NCBI RefSeq assembly: GCF_014207375.1
Contig: NZ_JACHEE010000007.1
Location: forward strand, 124,001-188,000
Origin: Arthrobacter sp. AZCC_0090
GTDB lineage: Bacteria; Actinomycetota; Actinomycetes; Actinomycetales; Micrococcaceae
Reading direction: 5' to 3'
DNA: 64,000 bases
Shown: positions 17,289 to 25,722 of the stretch, piece after piece
Layout: each line of letters opens with the position of its first letter
How positions within the stretch are numbered: the first letter of the stretch is position 1
Made by a program: the position numbers and the translations under genes
Notes under the pieces: generated by a model
What the model was told of the DNA's origin: nothing
Seen by the model: only the letters and a program-made list of their open reading frames with translations
The model's database searches: none

Positions 17289-19037
17289 GTGAGTGCAGTT
17301 TCTTCGTCCCAGAATTTCAATCATGGTTTTCCCACACCCGGACCCCAGGATCCCTCGCCCCAGAAGGTCATGGATCATGTTTTCTTCCTCTCCGAAGGGG
17401 AATGGAAAAAAGTCCGCGAAGAAGAACAATTCGACCACATTGTCATCGGCACCGGGTTCTGCGCCTACGCCTTTGCTGAGCGGACCCTAACGGTCAACCC
17501 GCATGCGCGGATCCTGATCATTGAACGGGGTCCGTTTTTCTTGCCGCAGCATTTCCAGAACCTGCCACTGCCCTACAAGGAGACATTGGGAGGCCTCTCG
17601 GAGACCTTCCCTTGGACCTTGGCGGCCGCCACGGCCACCCAGCCGCCCGGCAAGATTTCCTGGCAGCACGGCATGGTCCCCTTCTACGGCGGACGCAGCA
17701 TCATGTGGAGCGCCTGGTGTCCCCGCCCCGAGGAAGATGAAATGCGGGGCTGGCCACGGGCGGTGATGGACGCCGCCAAGTCACACTTCACGTCGGCGGA
17801 AGACCTGCTCAACGTGGTTTCAGCGGACCAGATCGACGCCGGGCGGTCAGCCGACGTCGTAAATCTCATCAACGATACCCGGCCCGTCTACGGAATCATG
17901 CAGAAAGCCCTCCAGGAACAGCTCGAGTCGGGCCTGCACAAGATCGATTCCGCCACCCGCAGCATGCCGGCCCCACTCGCCGCGGCAACCGGCGCAAGCT
18001 CAGGTGTGGACTTCGCGAAGTTCTCCACACCGGCGGTCCTGCTTGAACTGTCGGACAAGCAGGCGGCACTTGAGGCCCGAGGCAAGGGCGCTGCTCTTCG
18101 CATGGTCACGGACTGCACGGTGTTGAGTGTGCTCCAACAGGACGGACGGGCCACGGCATTGAACACCAATCGCGGCGTGGTGAATGTCGGCAATGCCAAC
18201 CTGGTCCTGGCCATGGGCACTCTTCCTCCGGCGACCCTCGTCCTCAATTCCTTCCCGCAAGTGCAAGGGGCAGGTGGGCACTTCAGCGCCCACTTCATCA
18301 CCTCCGTGGTGGCCCGGGTACCTCGCAAGGATTTTGACTTCAGCGAACAACTCGGCGAGCTGGAGTTGGCGGCCATCTATCTGGCGGGCAAGAGCCCGGC
18401 CGGCATGCAGTACCACGTACAGCTTTCAGTCCTCTCAGACCGTTTCCCTGACAAGAACGCCCAGAAGTCCGAACGCTACGCCCCCGACGTCGTCGCCACG
18501 GCTTCGCTGGCACAGCTGCGGTCCTCGGAGGACTACCTGGTGTTCGTCTGTGCCGTCCTCGGCGAGCTGGACGAAAGCAACCCGGAGAACCATTTGCGCC
18601 TGTCCGGCGGGGCCGACCCCACCTGCAACGTCACCTTGCAGGTGCTGGCCAACGCCACCGACGACGAAACGTGGGACACCATGGACGAGGGAACCTTTCA
18701 GATGCTGGAGCGGGTCCTGTCTCCCGCAGGCGCGGAGCGCGTCGAATACTGGCACGGGGATCCCGACGCTGGGAACTGGGGCGCCGAGCGTCCCGCCATC
18801 CCGGAACGCCGCGTACCGGGCTTGGTCCACGAAAGCTCGAGCCTGCCAATCGGCGAAGAGGAGGACGCCGTCGTCGGGACCGACTACCGCCTCAACGGCG
18901 TGCAGAACGTCTTCGTCACCGGCGGCAGCCTCTGGCCCACCGGCGGTTCCTGGAATCCGACCATGACCATGGTGGCCCTGGCCCAGGACCTCGCCGAAAG
19001 ACTGGAGGCCGACGGCGGAGCGGCGGCAGCGCCGTGA
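17289..19037 (+). CDS. GMC-family FAD oxidoreductase
   Basis: A 582-residue flavoenzyme of the glucose-methanol-choline superfamily. The FAD dinucleotide site is HIVIGTGFCAYAFAERT, the adenine-ribose acidic residue follows in ILIIERGP, and the C-terminal GMC signature appears as GSLWPTGGSWNPTMT. Family members oxidise alcohols or sugars. GTG 17289 is chosen because GGAGGG lies at 17276-17281 with a 7-base spacer; ATG 17274 overlaps that site. Its stop overlaps the PAS gene start (GTGA), making it the first gene of a three-gene coupled operon. Substrate unknown; no Tat signal, so it is probably cytoplasmic. Confidence 0.88.
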   Translation: MSAVSSSQNFNHGFPTPGPQDPSPQKVMDHVFFLSEGEWKKVREEEQFDHIVIGTGFCAYAFAERTLTVNPHARILIIERGPFFLPQHFQNLPLPYKETLGGLSETFPWTLAAATATQPPGKISWQHGMVPFYGGRSIMWSAWCPRPEEDEMRGWPRAVMDAAKSHFTSAEDLLNVVSADQIDAGRSADVVNLINDTRPVYGIMQKALQEQLESGLHKIDSATRSMPAPLAAATGASSGVDFAKFSTPAVLLELSDKQAALEARGKGAALRMVTDCTVLSVLQQDGRATALNTNRGVVNVGNANLVLAMGTLPPATLVLNSFPQVQGAGGHFSAHFITSVVARVPRKDFDFSEQLGELELAAIYLAGKSPAGMQYHVQLSVLSDRFPDKNAQKSERYAPDVVATASLAQLRSSEDYLVFVCAVLGELDESNPENHLRLSGGADPTCNVTLQVLANATDDETWDTMDEGTFQMLERVLSPAGAERVEYWHGDPDAGNWGAERPAIPERRVPGLVHESSSLPIGEEEDAVVGTDYRLNGVQNVFVTGGSLWPTGGSWNPTMTMVALAQDLAERLEADGGAAAAP

Positions 19038-19435
19038 CCGTCGCCCCAGCGCTGGACCCGGCACTCCTTCCCACGGTTCCGCCGATGAGCGTCGCCGACG
19101 TGCTGGATCGGCAGGACGGCGTGTATTGGGTGGCGAAGGACGCGAATTCGGTCTTTCTGTGGGTCAACCAGAACTTCGCGGATTTGGTGGGCATGAGCAA
19201 GTCGGAACTGATCGGACACCAGGACTCGCGCGCGGAACACGTTGCCCACGACAAGGAGGTGATGGCGAGCGGAAAGCCGCTGCTCAACTTCCACGAAACC
19301 ATCGCCGTCCCCAGCAAGGAGGGCGGCATGGTGAATGTGGACATCGTGACCCAAAAAGGGTTGTTGCGCGCCCTGGGCAGCAAGGAGATCATCGGGATCA
19401 CGGTCTGCTTCTCACTGAAGGATCCGGTCACATGA
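19034..19435 (+). CDS. Single-domain PAS protein
   Basis: A 133-residue protein consisting almost wholly of a PAS fold: DGVYWVAKDANSVFLWVN, then NFADLVGMSKSELIG, ending in EIIGITVCFSL. No kinase, cyclase, EAL or DNA-binding output is attached. It could sense a ligand or redox state, or act as a protein-interaction module for the oxidoreductase. The GTG start overlaps the GMC stop and its own stop overlaps the cupin ATG, so all three are coupled. The GTG start is supported by these overlaps; the frame is open upstream in the GMC gene. Confidence 0.82.
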   Translation: MTVAPALDPALLPTVPPMSVADVLDRQDGVYWVAKDANSVFLWVNQNFADLVGMSKSELIGHQDSRAEHVAHDKEVMASGKPLLNFHETIAVPSKEGGMVNVDIVTQKGLLRALGSKEIIGITVCFSLKDPVT

Positions 19436-19959
19436 CGGCCGCCGCAGAGGACTGGATCAAGCGGCTGGACATGTCCCCCGCTATCGTGGGCGGCTGGTTC
19501 GCGCCCGCTCTGGTGAGCAACGAGGACATAGCCGGTTCGGCGCTGCCTCCGCGCTTCGGCGTCGACCATCCGCTCTACAGCTCCAACTGGTACCTGCTTC
19601 AGTCGGGGGAGGTCCTCCAGTTGCATGCCCTCAAGCAGGATGAACTGTGGTTCTTCCACCTGGGCACGCCAATCAGGCTGCATGTCTTCTCCCGGGAGCT
19701 TGGACATGAGGACTTTGGTTATTCCGAGGCTTTGTTGGGGCCGGATCCGCAAGCAGGCGAGACGTTGCAAGGAGTTGCGCCGAACTCCACGTGGTTCGGC
19801 GCCGAGTTGGCCGGTCCGGGGTTCGCCTTGGTCAGCTGCAGCCTCACCCCGGGATACGAGAGATCGGACTCCGTGAAACCAACGGCACGGGACATCGAGT
19901 CGCTCGTTTTGAGGTTTCCTGGGCATGCTGGGCTGATCCTGCGCCTCGCGGCGGAATAG
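19432..19959 (+). CDS. Cupin-fold protein of the DUF985 family
   Basis: A 175-residue beta-barrel protein. HPLYSSNWYLLQSGE, then LHALKQDELWFFHLG and the late motif APNSTWFGAEL...SCSLTPGYE match the DUF985 (cupin_5) layout. These proteins have no settled function; some may be sugar isomerases or lactonases. The ATG overlaps the PAS stop (ATGA). Association with a GMC oxidoreductase suggests it processes the oxidised product. A clear terminator follows at 20003. Confidence 0.85.
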   Translation: MTAAAEDWIKRLDMSPAIVGGWFAPALVSNEDIAGSALPPRFGVDHPLYSSNWYLLQSGEVLQLHALKQDELWFFHLGTPIRLHVFSRELGHEDFGYSEALLGPDPQAGETLQGVAPNSTWFGAELAGPGFALVSCSLTPGYERSDSVKPTARDIESLVLRFPGHAGLILRLAAE

Positions 19960-20002
19960 CCGGGGTTGGCGGGATGGCCATATAGGCCGGGATAAAAACG
20001 TC

Positions 20003-20043
20003 TGATGCGCCGGTTCTGGGGCCGGCGCATCAGGCTTCTTTCC
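20003..20043 (+). terminator. Rho-independent terminator after the GMC-PAS-cupin operon
   Basis: A perfect 11-bp stem, TGATGCGCCGG (20003-20013) with CCGGCGCATCA (20022-20032), an 8-base loop, then the pyrimidine-rich tail GGCTTCTTTCCC. It closes the operon just before the family A palindrome. Confidence 0.8.
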
Positions 20044-20107
20044 CAACTGACTCGCAGTAGCTGCCGTTACGAGGCCTGAAAACGACCACAAATGCGAGTC
20101 AGTTGGG
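20042..20107. repeat. Palindromic repeat family A, copy 2 (66 bp)
   Basis: The same 27-12-27 layout and identical outer 15 bases as the copy at 14540. The left arm has three substitutions relative to copy 1 and the right arm a few more, so the inner stem is imperfect. It lies between the cupin gene terminator and the convergent ornithine cyclodeaminase gene. Confidence 0.88.
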
Positions 20108-20112
20108 GCTCC

Positions 20113-21144
20113 TCAGGATCCGATCGGAGAAAGCGCCCGCACCAGACCGAAGAGGTCCTTGGGGTCATCGGGGTTAGCGACGAGGTCGATCTCCTCGAAG
20201 AACTCCGAGCCGTCAACGGCATTGCGGAGATACCGCAAGGCGGAAAAGTCCTCGATCGCAAAGCCCACGGAATCGAATATCGTGATCTGGTCGCTGGAGG
20301 TCCGGCCCGGCGCGTGCCCGCCCAGGACTTGCCAGAATTCCGTGACGGGAAAATCGGCGGACATTTGCTGGATCTCGCCTTCAATCCGTGTCTGGGGATC
20401 GTATTCCACAAACACGTCGCCGAGGTACAGGATGGCAGCGTCGAGCTCGGTCTTCCCTGGGCAGTCGCCACCGATCGCGTTGATGTGAACACCGGTCGAA
20501 ACCTGGTCTGCCGTCAGGATCGTGGCGTTGGCCTTGTCCGCCGTGCACGTGGTGATGACGTCGGCGCCCTCCACTGCATGGGCCGCCGAGTCTGCAATGG
20601 TGACGTCGAAGCCGAGCGGAGCCATGTTCCGGACGAACTTCTCCATCGCAGCAGGATCCGTGTCCCAGATCCTGACGGTGTTAATACCCAGGGCCGCCCG
20701 AAAGGCCAGGGCCTGAAACTCCGATTGGGTTCCGGTTCCGATCATCCCCATGATCCGGGCATCGGGGCGCGCGAGTTTCTTCGCGACCATCCCGGACGTA
20801 GCCGCCGTTCGAAGCGCTGTCAGCACCGTCATCTCCGCAAGGAACGTCGGATAGCCGTTATGGACGTCGGACAAGACACCGAAAGCTGTCACGGTCTGGA
20901 AGCCGCGCGCGGGATTCGAAGGGTGTCCATTTACATACTTGAAGCCGTATGTTTCGTGGTCGCTGGTGGGCATCAGCTCGATGACACCAAATGGCGTGTG
21001 ACTTGCCACCCGGGGAGTCTTGTCAAAAGATTCCCACCGCCGGAAGTCGTCTTCCAAATACTGAATCATCTCCGAGATGATGGCCTCCGGGCCCCGCACG
21101 GCCGTCCAGCGAACCATATTGCGGACATCGACAAAGCGCGTCAT
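20113..21144 (-). CDS. Ornithine cyclodeaminase
   Basis: A 343-residue member of the ornithine cyclodeaminase/mu-crystallin family, which converts L-ornithine to L-proline and ammonia with bound NAD+. Evident are the NAD site MIGTGTQSEFQALAF and the AIGGDCPGKTELD segment bearing the catalytic Asp seen in true cyclodeaminases. AAAGGAG lies five bases before the ATG. It sits next to an Lrp-family gene in the same orientation, and a palindrome in its promoter region suggests control by that regulator. Related imine reductases cannot be fully excluded. Confidence 0.88.
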   Translation of the reverse strand: MTRFVDVRNMVRWTAVRGPEAIISEMIQYLEDDFRRWESFDKTPRVASHTPFGVIELMPTSDHETYGFKYVNGHPSNPARGFQTVTAFGVLSDVHNGYPTFLAEMTVLTALRTAATSGMVAKKLARPDARIMGMIGTGTQSEFQALAFRAALGINTVRIWDTDPAAMEKFVRNMAPLGFDVTIADSAAHAVEGADVITTCTADKANATILTADQVSTGVHINAIGGDCPGKTELDAAILYLGDVFVEYDPQTRIEGEIQQMSADFPVTEFWQVLGGHAPGRTSSDQITIFDSVGFAIEDFSALRYLRNAVDGSEFFEEIDLVANPDDPKDLFGLVRALSPIGS

Positions 21145-21214
21145 GTGCGCTCCTTTCCCTCATAAGCACTGTTGCTACGAGGCTACGGAGCGGCGATATG
21201 CATGCACAATTGTC

Positions 21215-21228
21215 AAAGTACGTACTTT
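21215..21228. promoter_or_regulatory. Palindrome AAAGTACGTACTTT upstream of ornithine cyclodeaminase
   Basis: A perfect 14-bp palindrome in an AT-rich stretch 70 bases upstream of the cyclodeaminase start. On the coding strand it is directly followed by TTGACA, a consensus -35 box. This is a good candidate operator for the neighbouring Lrp/AsnC protein, which is inferred rather than shown. Confidence 0.5.
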
Positions 21229-21303
21229 TTATTGAGAATCTGTACAAACTGATGACACTATTTTTACATAATGCCCTAAGGCAAGCCACCGTAATGCGGG
21301 CGA

Positions 21304-21735
21304 CTACCGGAGGACGGAACTAAGCAACAGGCTTGTCTCGCTATTGACGATCCCCTCGATGCCGCGGATCCTGCCCAACACCTGGTCAAAGTCGCTGAGG
21401 CTCTCCGTGCGTAGCTCAGCCACGAGGTCCCAACCGCCGTTCGTGGTGTGCAGCGCCCAAATCTCGGGAAGTCCCCGGAGCTGGCGAATAACCTTGTCCG
21501 CCGACCTGCCCTCCACCGCTATGAGCGCAATAGCCCGAATGGCAAGTGGATCAACCTCGTCGCGGACCCTCGCGGTGAAGCCAACGATGGTTCCGGAGGT
21601 GACAAGACGCTCAAGCCGGCTGTTCACGGTGGCCCTAGCGACGCCCAGCTTCCGTGCAAGGCTGGCCACGGACGCCCTGCCGTCCTCCCTCAGGGCAGAG
21701 AGGAGCTGGCGGTCAAGGTCGGTGAGTGCTGCCAT
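21304..21735 (-). CDS. Lrp/AsnC-family transcriptional regulator
   Basis: A 143-residue regulator with an N-terminal helix-turn-helix (LTDLDRQLLSALREDG...ARATVNSRLERL) and a C-terminal RAM ligand-binding domain (ALHTTNGGWDLVAEL). The start MAALTDLD at 21735 is the usual family start; the frame extends to 21798, overlapping the divergent gene. It lies upstream of the ornithine cyclodeaminase gene, so it plausibly senses an amino acid such as ornithine, arginine or proline. Confidence 0.9.
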   Translation of the reverse strand: MAALTDLDRQLLSALREDGRASVASLARKLGVARATVNSRLERLVTSGTIVGFTARVRDEVDPLAIRAIALIAVEGRSADKVIRQLRGLPEIWALHTTNGGWDLVAELRTESLSDFDQVLGRIRGIEGIVNSETSLLLSSVLR

Positions 21736-21790
21736 AAAGATAAACGTATCGCCCATTCCACAAGAGGGGCCGAGTCCGTAGGGTATCGAC

Positions 21791-22150
21791 ATGAGCATTT
21801 ACATCAGCCCCGACTCTGCCGCATGGTCGCTGACCGCCATGGCGACCGCCGCGTCCGCGGGATCAATCGATGATGCGAATGGTATGTCCAACTTGGTCAA
21901 GGAAATTTACGAGACGGAGGGTTTCGAAGCCCTGTCAGGTGTGGTCTTTGCCTTGGCTCATCACAACAGCCTCTCACTGCATGCACTCGCCACGGCCACT
22001 GGGATATCCGTACACGAGCTGCTGGAAATCCGGAAACACCAAGGTTCCACTTTTCATCACTCCCCCTCAGGAGTAGCGTCACGGCTTGATGCCCTTCCGC
22101 CCCGTATCCAGGCAAGCCTGGAACCGCTGCCGAATGAAACCGAGGCCTAG
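21791..22150 (+). CDS. Small hypothetical protein
   Basis: A 119-residue protein, divergent from the Lrp gene with a 55-base gap. No family recognised. The middle (HNSLSLHALATATGISVHELLEIRKH) looks like a helix-turn-helix of the kind in small regulators. An internal ATG near 21884 could be the true start. It is followed by a terminator at 22182. Confidence 0.5.
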   Translation: MSIYISPDSAAWSLTAMATAASAGSIDDANGMSNLVKEIYETEGFEALSGVVFALAHHNSLSLHALATATGISVHELLEIRKHQGSTFHHSPSGVASRLDALPPRIQASLEPLPNETEA

Positions 22151-22181
22151 GCCCTCGGCTGCTGTCCGGTTACGGAACATG

Positions 22182-22226
22182 ACGACGGCCGGTGATGCAG
22201 GCCGCCGTCGTGGATGTTATTTTCTT
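22182..22226 (+). terminator. Rho-independent terminator before the SAM-IV leader
   Basis: The stem ACGACGGC (22182-22189) pairs with GCCGTCGT (22204-22211), followed by a T-rich tail (GTTATTTTCTTCTT). It ends the upstream hypothetical gene and insulates the riboswitch leader. Confidence 0.7.
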
Positions 22227-22228
22227 CT

Positions 22229-22320
22229 TGAGTAATGAGCACCAGCGCGAAGCCCTGACTTGCTGGTCGGCAACCCTCTCTCCGGCGGGGTGCCTCAGGT
22301 GACTACTCGGCGTATCGACA
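22229..22320 (+). ncRNA. SAM-IV riboswitch
   Basis: The sequence matches the SAM-IV class found in actinobacteria. P1 is GAGTA (22230-22234) with TACTC (22304-22308). Inside are the conserved AATGAGCACCAGCG, AGCCCTGACTTGCTGG hairpin, TCGGCAACCCTC and GGCGGGGTGCC blocks in order. S-adenosylmethionine binding should switch off the downstream methionine-synthesis operon. The CCTCAG at 22293-22298 is complementary to CTGAGG at 22341-22346, which overlaps the ribosome binding site of the first gene, suggesting translational control. Confidence 0.9.
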
Positions 22321-22353
22321 CTTTCGAACTGCAAGCGTGACTGAGGAGCACCA

Positions 22354-22623
22354 ATGCCTGAACCCACCGAAGAAAAACTCTCCTACCGTCTCGTCACGGG
22401 TCCTGACACGCGGGAATTCTGCGAGAGGATCTCCACTGCCCTCGCCGAGGGATACGTGCTGCACGGCAGCCCGGCCGCGACCTTCAACGGCACGGACGTG
22501 ATTGTGGCGCAGGCCATCGTCCTGCCCGCGGCGATCGCGAGCGCGGATGCTGCAGTTGCGACCGCAGTCGATGCACTAGACGGCCAGCTCGATGAAGAGT
22601 TCGACGGCGAGGGCCACGCATGA
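22354..22623 (+). CDS. DUF1737-domain protein
   Basis: An 89-residue protein whose first ~55 residues match DUF1737, a short domain of unknown role (YRLVTGPDTREFCERISTALAEGY...LHGSPAATFNG). GGAG precedes the ATG, and this site can pair with the riboswitch. Its stop overlaps the rhodanese start (ATGA). It is the first gene of the SAM-IV-controlled operon with metZ, so it is probably linked to sulfur amino acid synthesis. Confidence 0.75.
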   Translation: MPEPTEEKLSYRLVTGPDTREFCERISTALAEGYVLHGSPAATFNGTDVIVAQAIVLPAAIASADAAVATAVDALDGQLDEEFDGEGHA

Positions 22624-23030
22624 GCTACGCAGGCGACCTGAGCCCGCATGACGCCTGGGCGAAGCTGGAGCAAGGCGCCATTCTGGTGGACGTCCGCACC
22701 GAAGGCGAGTGGGCACACATCGGCATCCCGGACACCAAAGCCACCGAGAATGATCCCTTGTTCATCCAGTGGAACTTCGCCGGCGGCATCCCCAACTCGA
22801 GATTCATCGACGAGCTGAAGCAGCAGGCCCCAGAGGAAAATGGCACCGAGTTGGTTTTTCTCTGCCGCTCCGGCCAGCGTTCCATCGCCGCCGCCATCGC
22901 CGCAACGCAGGCTGGCTACACCTCCTACAACGTCCTGGAGGGCTTTGAAGGCGAGCCTGACCGCTACGGCGAGCGAACCGTGAACGGCTGGAAAAACCGT
23001 GGACTTCCGACGAACCTGGGGAACATCTAA
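22620..23030 (+). CDS. Rhodanese-domain sulfurtransferase
   Basis: A 136-residue single-domain rhodanese. ILVDVRTEGEWAHIG is the first CH2 motif and the active-site loop is Cys82-R-S-G-Q-R-S. Such proteins carry sulfane sulfur as a persulfide. Placed between DUF1737 and metZ with overlapping or abutting ends, it may supply or handle sulfide for direct sulfhydrylation. That link is inferred from the operon. Confidence 0.9.
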   Translation: MSYAGDLSPHDAWAKLEQGAILVDVRTEGEWAHIGIPDTKATENDPLFIQWNFAGGIPNSRFIDELKQQAPEENGTELVFLCRSGQRSIAAAIAATQAGYTSYNVLEGFEGEPDRYGERTVNGWKNRGLPTNLGNI

Positions 23031-24239
23031 GTGACTTTCAATCCTGACGCCGCCGGCTGGAGCCCTGACACCCAGGCAGTCCGCGGCGGCCTTGACCGCA
23101 CCAATTTCCAAGAGACTTCAGAAGCCGTCTTCCTCAACTCCGGCTTCGTCTACGAATCCGCGGAAGCCGCCGAGCGCGCGTTCACCGGCGAAGACGAGCG
23201 CTTCGTCTACTCCCGTTACGGCAACCCCTCCGTGGCAACCTTCCAGGAGCGTCTCCGCCTGCTTGAAGGCACCGAAGCGTGCTTCGCGACGGCGTCGGGC
23301 ATGTCCGCTGTCTTCACCGCCCTCGGTGCGTTGCTGGCAGCGGGCGACCGGGTGGTTGCCGCCCGTTCGCTGTTCGGTTCCTGCTTCGTGATCCTCAACG
23401 AGATCCTGCCGCGCTGGGGCGTCGAGACCGTCTTCGTTGACGGACCAGACCTGGACCAGTGGCGCGCAGCCTTGTCCGAGCCGACAACAGCGGTGTTCTT
23501 CGAGTCGCCGTCGAACCCTATGCAGGAAATCGTCGACATCGCCGCGGTGAGCGAGCTCGCCCACGCGGCGGGTGCCACAGTCGTCGTCGACAACGTCTTT
23601 GCCACTCCCCTGCTGCAGCGCTGCGGCGATCTCGGCGCAGACGTGATTGTCTACTCGGGTACTAAGCACATCGACGGCCAGGGACGGGTCCTGGGCGGTG
23701 CCATTCTGGGCACCAAGGAGTTTGTCGACGGTCCCGTCAAGCAGCTCATGCGGCACACCGGGCCGTCCCTCTCCGCGTTCAACGCCTGGGTCTTGACCAA
23801 GGGCCTGGAAACGATGGCGCTCCGCGTGAACCATTCCTCAGCATCGGCGCTGCGGATCGCCGAATGGCTTGAGGAGCAGCCAGCCATCAGCTGGGTCAAG
23901 TACCCGCTCTTGAAATCGCACCCGCAGTACGAGCTCGCCGCCAAACAAATGAAGGCCGGCGGAACGGTACTGACCTTCGAGCTGCTCCCTTCTGCGGGAC
24001 GCTCGGCGAAGGAGGCCGCTTTCGCTCTGCTGGACGGGCTCTCTGTCATCGACATCTCGAACAACCTTGGCGACTCCAAGTCCCTCATCACCCACCCGGC
24101 CACCACCACGCACCGCGCCATGGGTCCGGAAGGCCGGGCGGCCATCGGGCTGGCTGACGGCGTCGTACGGCTTTCGGTCGGTCTGGAGGACGTGGGCGAT
24201 CTCATCCGTGACTTGGAGCAGGCACTCAAGCAGGTCTAG
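23031..24239 (+). CDS. metZ: O-succinylhomoserine sulfhydrylase (MetZ)
   Basis: A 402-residue PLP enzyme of the Cys/Met metabolism family. It has SRYGNPSVATFQERL near the N-terminus and the PLP lysine Lys212 in VIVYSGTKHIDGQGR; the GQGR continuation is typical of MetZ. It makes homocysteine from an O-acylated homoserine and sulfide. The GTG start directly follows the rhodanese stop with no gap. Regulation by the SAM-IV riboswitch fits methionine synthesis. O-acetylhomoserine could be the in vivo substrate. Confidence 0.9.
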   Translation: MTFNPDAAGWSPDTQAVRGGLDRTNFQETSEAVFLNSGFVYESAEAAERAFTGEDERFVYSRYGNPSVATFQERLRLLEGTEACFATASGMSAVFTALGALLAAGDRVVAARSLFGSCFVILNEILPRWGVETVFVDGPDLDQWRAALSEPTTAVFFESPSNPMQEIVDIAAVSELAHAAGATVVVDNVFATPLLQRCGDLGADVIVYSGTKHIDGQGRVLGGAILGTKEFVDGPVKQLMRHTGPSLSAFNAWVLTKGLETMALRVNHSSASALRIAEWLEEQPAISWVKYPLLKSHPQYELAAKQMKAGGTVLTFELLPSAGRSAKEAAFALLDGLSVIDISNNLGDSKSLITHPATTTHRAMGPEGRAAIGLADGVVRLSVGLEDVGDLIRDLEQALKQV

Positions 24240-24249
24240 CCGGGCGTTG

Positions 24250-25494
24250 TCAGCCCGGCGGCTCGCGCCAGTCCTGGCGCACCCAGGTGAGCACGGGCTG
24301 CGGTTTGGTGTCGCTCTCGTCCCTCTCTGAGCGCATCGTGATCTGGACGGCGTGCTGGACAACGGCGGCCAGCCCGGCGGCGTCGGGCGTGCCCCCGTTG
24401 TTCTCGCTCCAGCGCTCGGCAACTCCGCGCTGCTCGATCGCGCCATTGCCACGGCTCAGGATGGCTGCCACACCGGCCTGGGCCAATTCGAGTTCACCCT
24501 GTTCGGCCAGGATGGGTTCGAGATACTCCACCAACGACCAGACGACCTCGGCGGCGGGCTCCGGCCGAAAGGTTCCAAAGTCCAAGAGTTCGCCGCGCAG
24601 TCCGAAGTTGCTTGCCTGCCAGGACGCCATCCGCAAGAGCGCCGTGGGCACGGACGCAGGCTCCACGCCGGCATGGTATTCACGCATGGAGGTCTCCACC
24701 AAGGCCCTGACCAGCACTGCGATCAGCGCAGCATCCTCGGCCCGCAGGCAGACATCGGCCACCCGGACCTCCACCGTGGGGACGTGCCGGGACAACCGGG
24801 CGTCGAAGTAAACCATGCCCTCGTCCAGCAGGACACCCGTTTCGATGAGCCTCTGGACCACCCGCCGGTAGGAGGCCAAGGATCCGAAGAGGGCCGACGG
24901 TCCCGATGACGGCCAACGGTTCCACGCCTGCGTCCGGTAGCTCTCAAAACCCGTCGCCAGCCCCCGCCAGTAGGGCGAATTGGCGCTGATGGCGGTGAGG
25001 ACTGCAAGCTTGTCCCGGATGTGGTCCAGGACCACCACGCCTTCCTCCGGGGACTCGATCGAGGTGTGTACGTGGAATCCGCAGGTCAGCTGTTCGTGTG
25101 CCGTGATGCCGAAGCGTTCGAGCATGACGGCATACCTGGGATCCGGAGTGGTGTGCAACGCGGCGTCCACGGGTGACGTGGCCAACGCCGCGATCCTTGC
25201 CCCGTGGCGCCGGGCCGCGTGACTCGCGAGGCCCCGCGCTTTGCGGATCTGGTGCAGCAGTTCGGCGTAGCTGCGGCATGGCCGGGTCTGGGTTTCGATC
25301 TGCTCAAGCTTGAGCTCGTGGCTAAGGGCGGTATCGGAGCCGTCCATGTCCTCATGATCCACGCTGGTTTCTTGGGTGTCCGGGGTGACGCCGTTCTGGG
25401 CCACGCCCGAAAGTAGCGCGTCGGCAAGGGCAAGCGGCTCGCCGGTCACGGGATCGACGATCAACAACTCCTCTTCCACACCAAAAGTGCGCAC
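24250..25494 (-). CDS. Carboxylate-amine ligase, YbdK/GCS2 family
   Basis: A 414-residue ATP-grasp-like ligase of the GCS2 family, starting with the typical [14 protein letters not shown]. The family's [19 protein letters not shown] block and the later CGFHVHTSI motif are present. The YbdK group has weak glutamate-cysteine ligase activity in vitro; in actinobacteria that use mycothiol the physiological role is unclear. It converges on metZ ten bases away. Confidence 0.87.
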   Translation of the reverse strand: MRTFGVEEELLIVDPVTGEPLALADALLSGVAQNGVTPDTQETSVDHEDMDGSDTALSHELKLEQIETQTRPCRSYAELLHQIRKARGLASHAARRHGARIAALATSPVDAALHTTPDPRYAVMLERFGITAHEQLTCGFHVHTSIESPEEGVVVLDHIRDKLAVLTAISANSPYWRGLATGFESYRTQAWNRWPSSGPSALFGSLASYRRVVQRLIETGVLLDEGMVYFDARLSRHVPTVEVRVADVCLRAEDAALIAVLVRALVETSMREYHAGVEPASVPTALLRMASWQASNFGLRGELLDFGTFRPEPAAEVVWSLVEYLEPILAEQGELELAQAGVAAILSRGNGAIEQRGVAERWSENNGGTPDAAGLAAVVQHAVQITMRSERDESDTKPQPVLTWVRQDWREPPG

Positions 25495-25556
25495 GGATCA
25501 ATTGTGCGCCATTGCAGCCTTTGGGAAACAGGGGCGAGGTTTGGCGAGGCGGGCTC

Positions 25557-25657
25557 CCGACCGATTCTGCTCGATCATTCCTGCCGGGCGGATGGCGTGC
25601 CCCCATTTTCCGGGCATGGGCGAAAGCCAACCCGGGGATGATCCAGCAAAATGTCGG
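25557..25657. repeat. Palindromic repeat family B, copy 1 (~101 bp, degenerate)
   Basis: The left arm CCGAC...GATTCTGCTCGATCATTC (25557-25580) faces an imperfect right arm GATGATCCAGCAAAAT...GTCGG (25637-25657). The core matches the perfect 19-bp arms at 31759/31832. It occupies most of the 228-base gap between the YbdK gene and the broken AbiEi/DUF559 gene. Confidence 0.75.
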
Positions 25658-25722
25658 CCAACTCATCCACATACGCCACATTCCTTGGCGCATCAGCCCC
25701 AACATCGTGACTAGCTGGATCC

